Positions 59,573-59,765 of a DNA stretch of 59,765 nucleotides are shown here, in pieces. The notes below the pieces were generated by a model. It did no database searches and was not told the origin of the DNA. It saw only the letters and a program-made list of their open reading frames with translations. Position 1 is the stretch's first letter, and every line of letters begins with the position of its first letter. Source of the stretch: Zygnema cylindricum (Eukaryota; Streptophyta; Zygnematophyceae; Zygnematales; Zygnemataceae); contig JBBHKE010001948.1 in NCBI GenBank assembly GCA_037447655.1, positions 38,393 to 98,157 on the forward strand, given 5' to 3'. The position numbers and the translations under genes are program-made.

Positions 59573-59765
59573 CTGCAAAGGATCAACAAATACTAAAGGC
59601 ATATGCCCTTGAAAGCCAATTTCAAGCATCCCAAAGCCATTATTTCATAGCCTTTGAAAAGCTGATCAAATATAAAACGCGATATCAGAAAATATGCTGG
59701 ATTGAAAAAAAATCTCCATAAATCAATGAGCTTAAGTCCTGGAATAGCCTGATACCTTATGCACA

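Overview
This window is nuclear DNA from an intron-rich, AT-rich eukaryote, most likely a photosynthetic one of the green lineage (an alga or early-diverging streptophyte). The signs are a plant-type GT37 fucosyltransferase, a plant-type KVAG/TPT-fold nucleotide-sugar transporter, a pyrophosphatase-family protein whose domain resembles plastid-type enzymes, T-rich GT-AG introns, and abundant short non-autonomous DNA transposons. The species cannot be fixed from the sequence. There are no bacterial operons and no rRNA, tRNA or CRISPR that I can see.

Layout. 1-6.3 kb is repeat-rich intergenic DNA: a GA microsatellite, three hAT-like MITEs and three members of a second MITE family. 7.4-9.1 kb (minus) holds the C-terminal half of a nucleotide-sugar/triose-phosphate-fold transporter, immediately downstream of a complete GT37 fucosyltransferase gene (9.6-18.0 kb, minus, 8 exons). 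18.4-25.2 kb is transposon and simple-repeat DNA. 25.2-29.1 kb (minus) is a two-exon gene for a protein of about 1,007 residues: a family I soluble pyrophosphatase domain with most metal-binding residues replaced, fused to a disordered tail of about 690 residues. 29-41 kb is gene-poor and carries a TGTCACA-rich array, MITEs, and a 1.86 kb near-palindromic element nested inside a hAT-like element. 41.4-50.5 kb (plus) is a 14-exon soluble fumarate reductase gene. 53.1 kb to the right edge (minus) is a GH13 alpha-amylase-family gene of bacterial type, cut by the window edge at its 5' end.

How the genes relate. The fucosyltransferase uses a GDP-sugar in the Golgi and the adjacent transporter family imports nucleotide sugars there, so the pair is functionally suggestive. 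The transporter lacks its first five membrane segments in the available sequence, so it may be a remnant or part of a read-through/fusion transcript. The other genes (fumarate reductase, GH13, pyrophosphatase-like) are metabolic but show no shared pathway.

The most unusual items are the pyrophosphatase-like pseudoenzyme with its giant tail and putative PP1-docking motifs, the nested palindromic transposon, and the truncated transporter abutting the fucosyltransferase. All exon boundaries were placed by eye from splice signals, reading frame and remembered family patterns; none was checked by alignment or transcripts.
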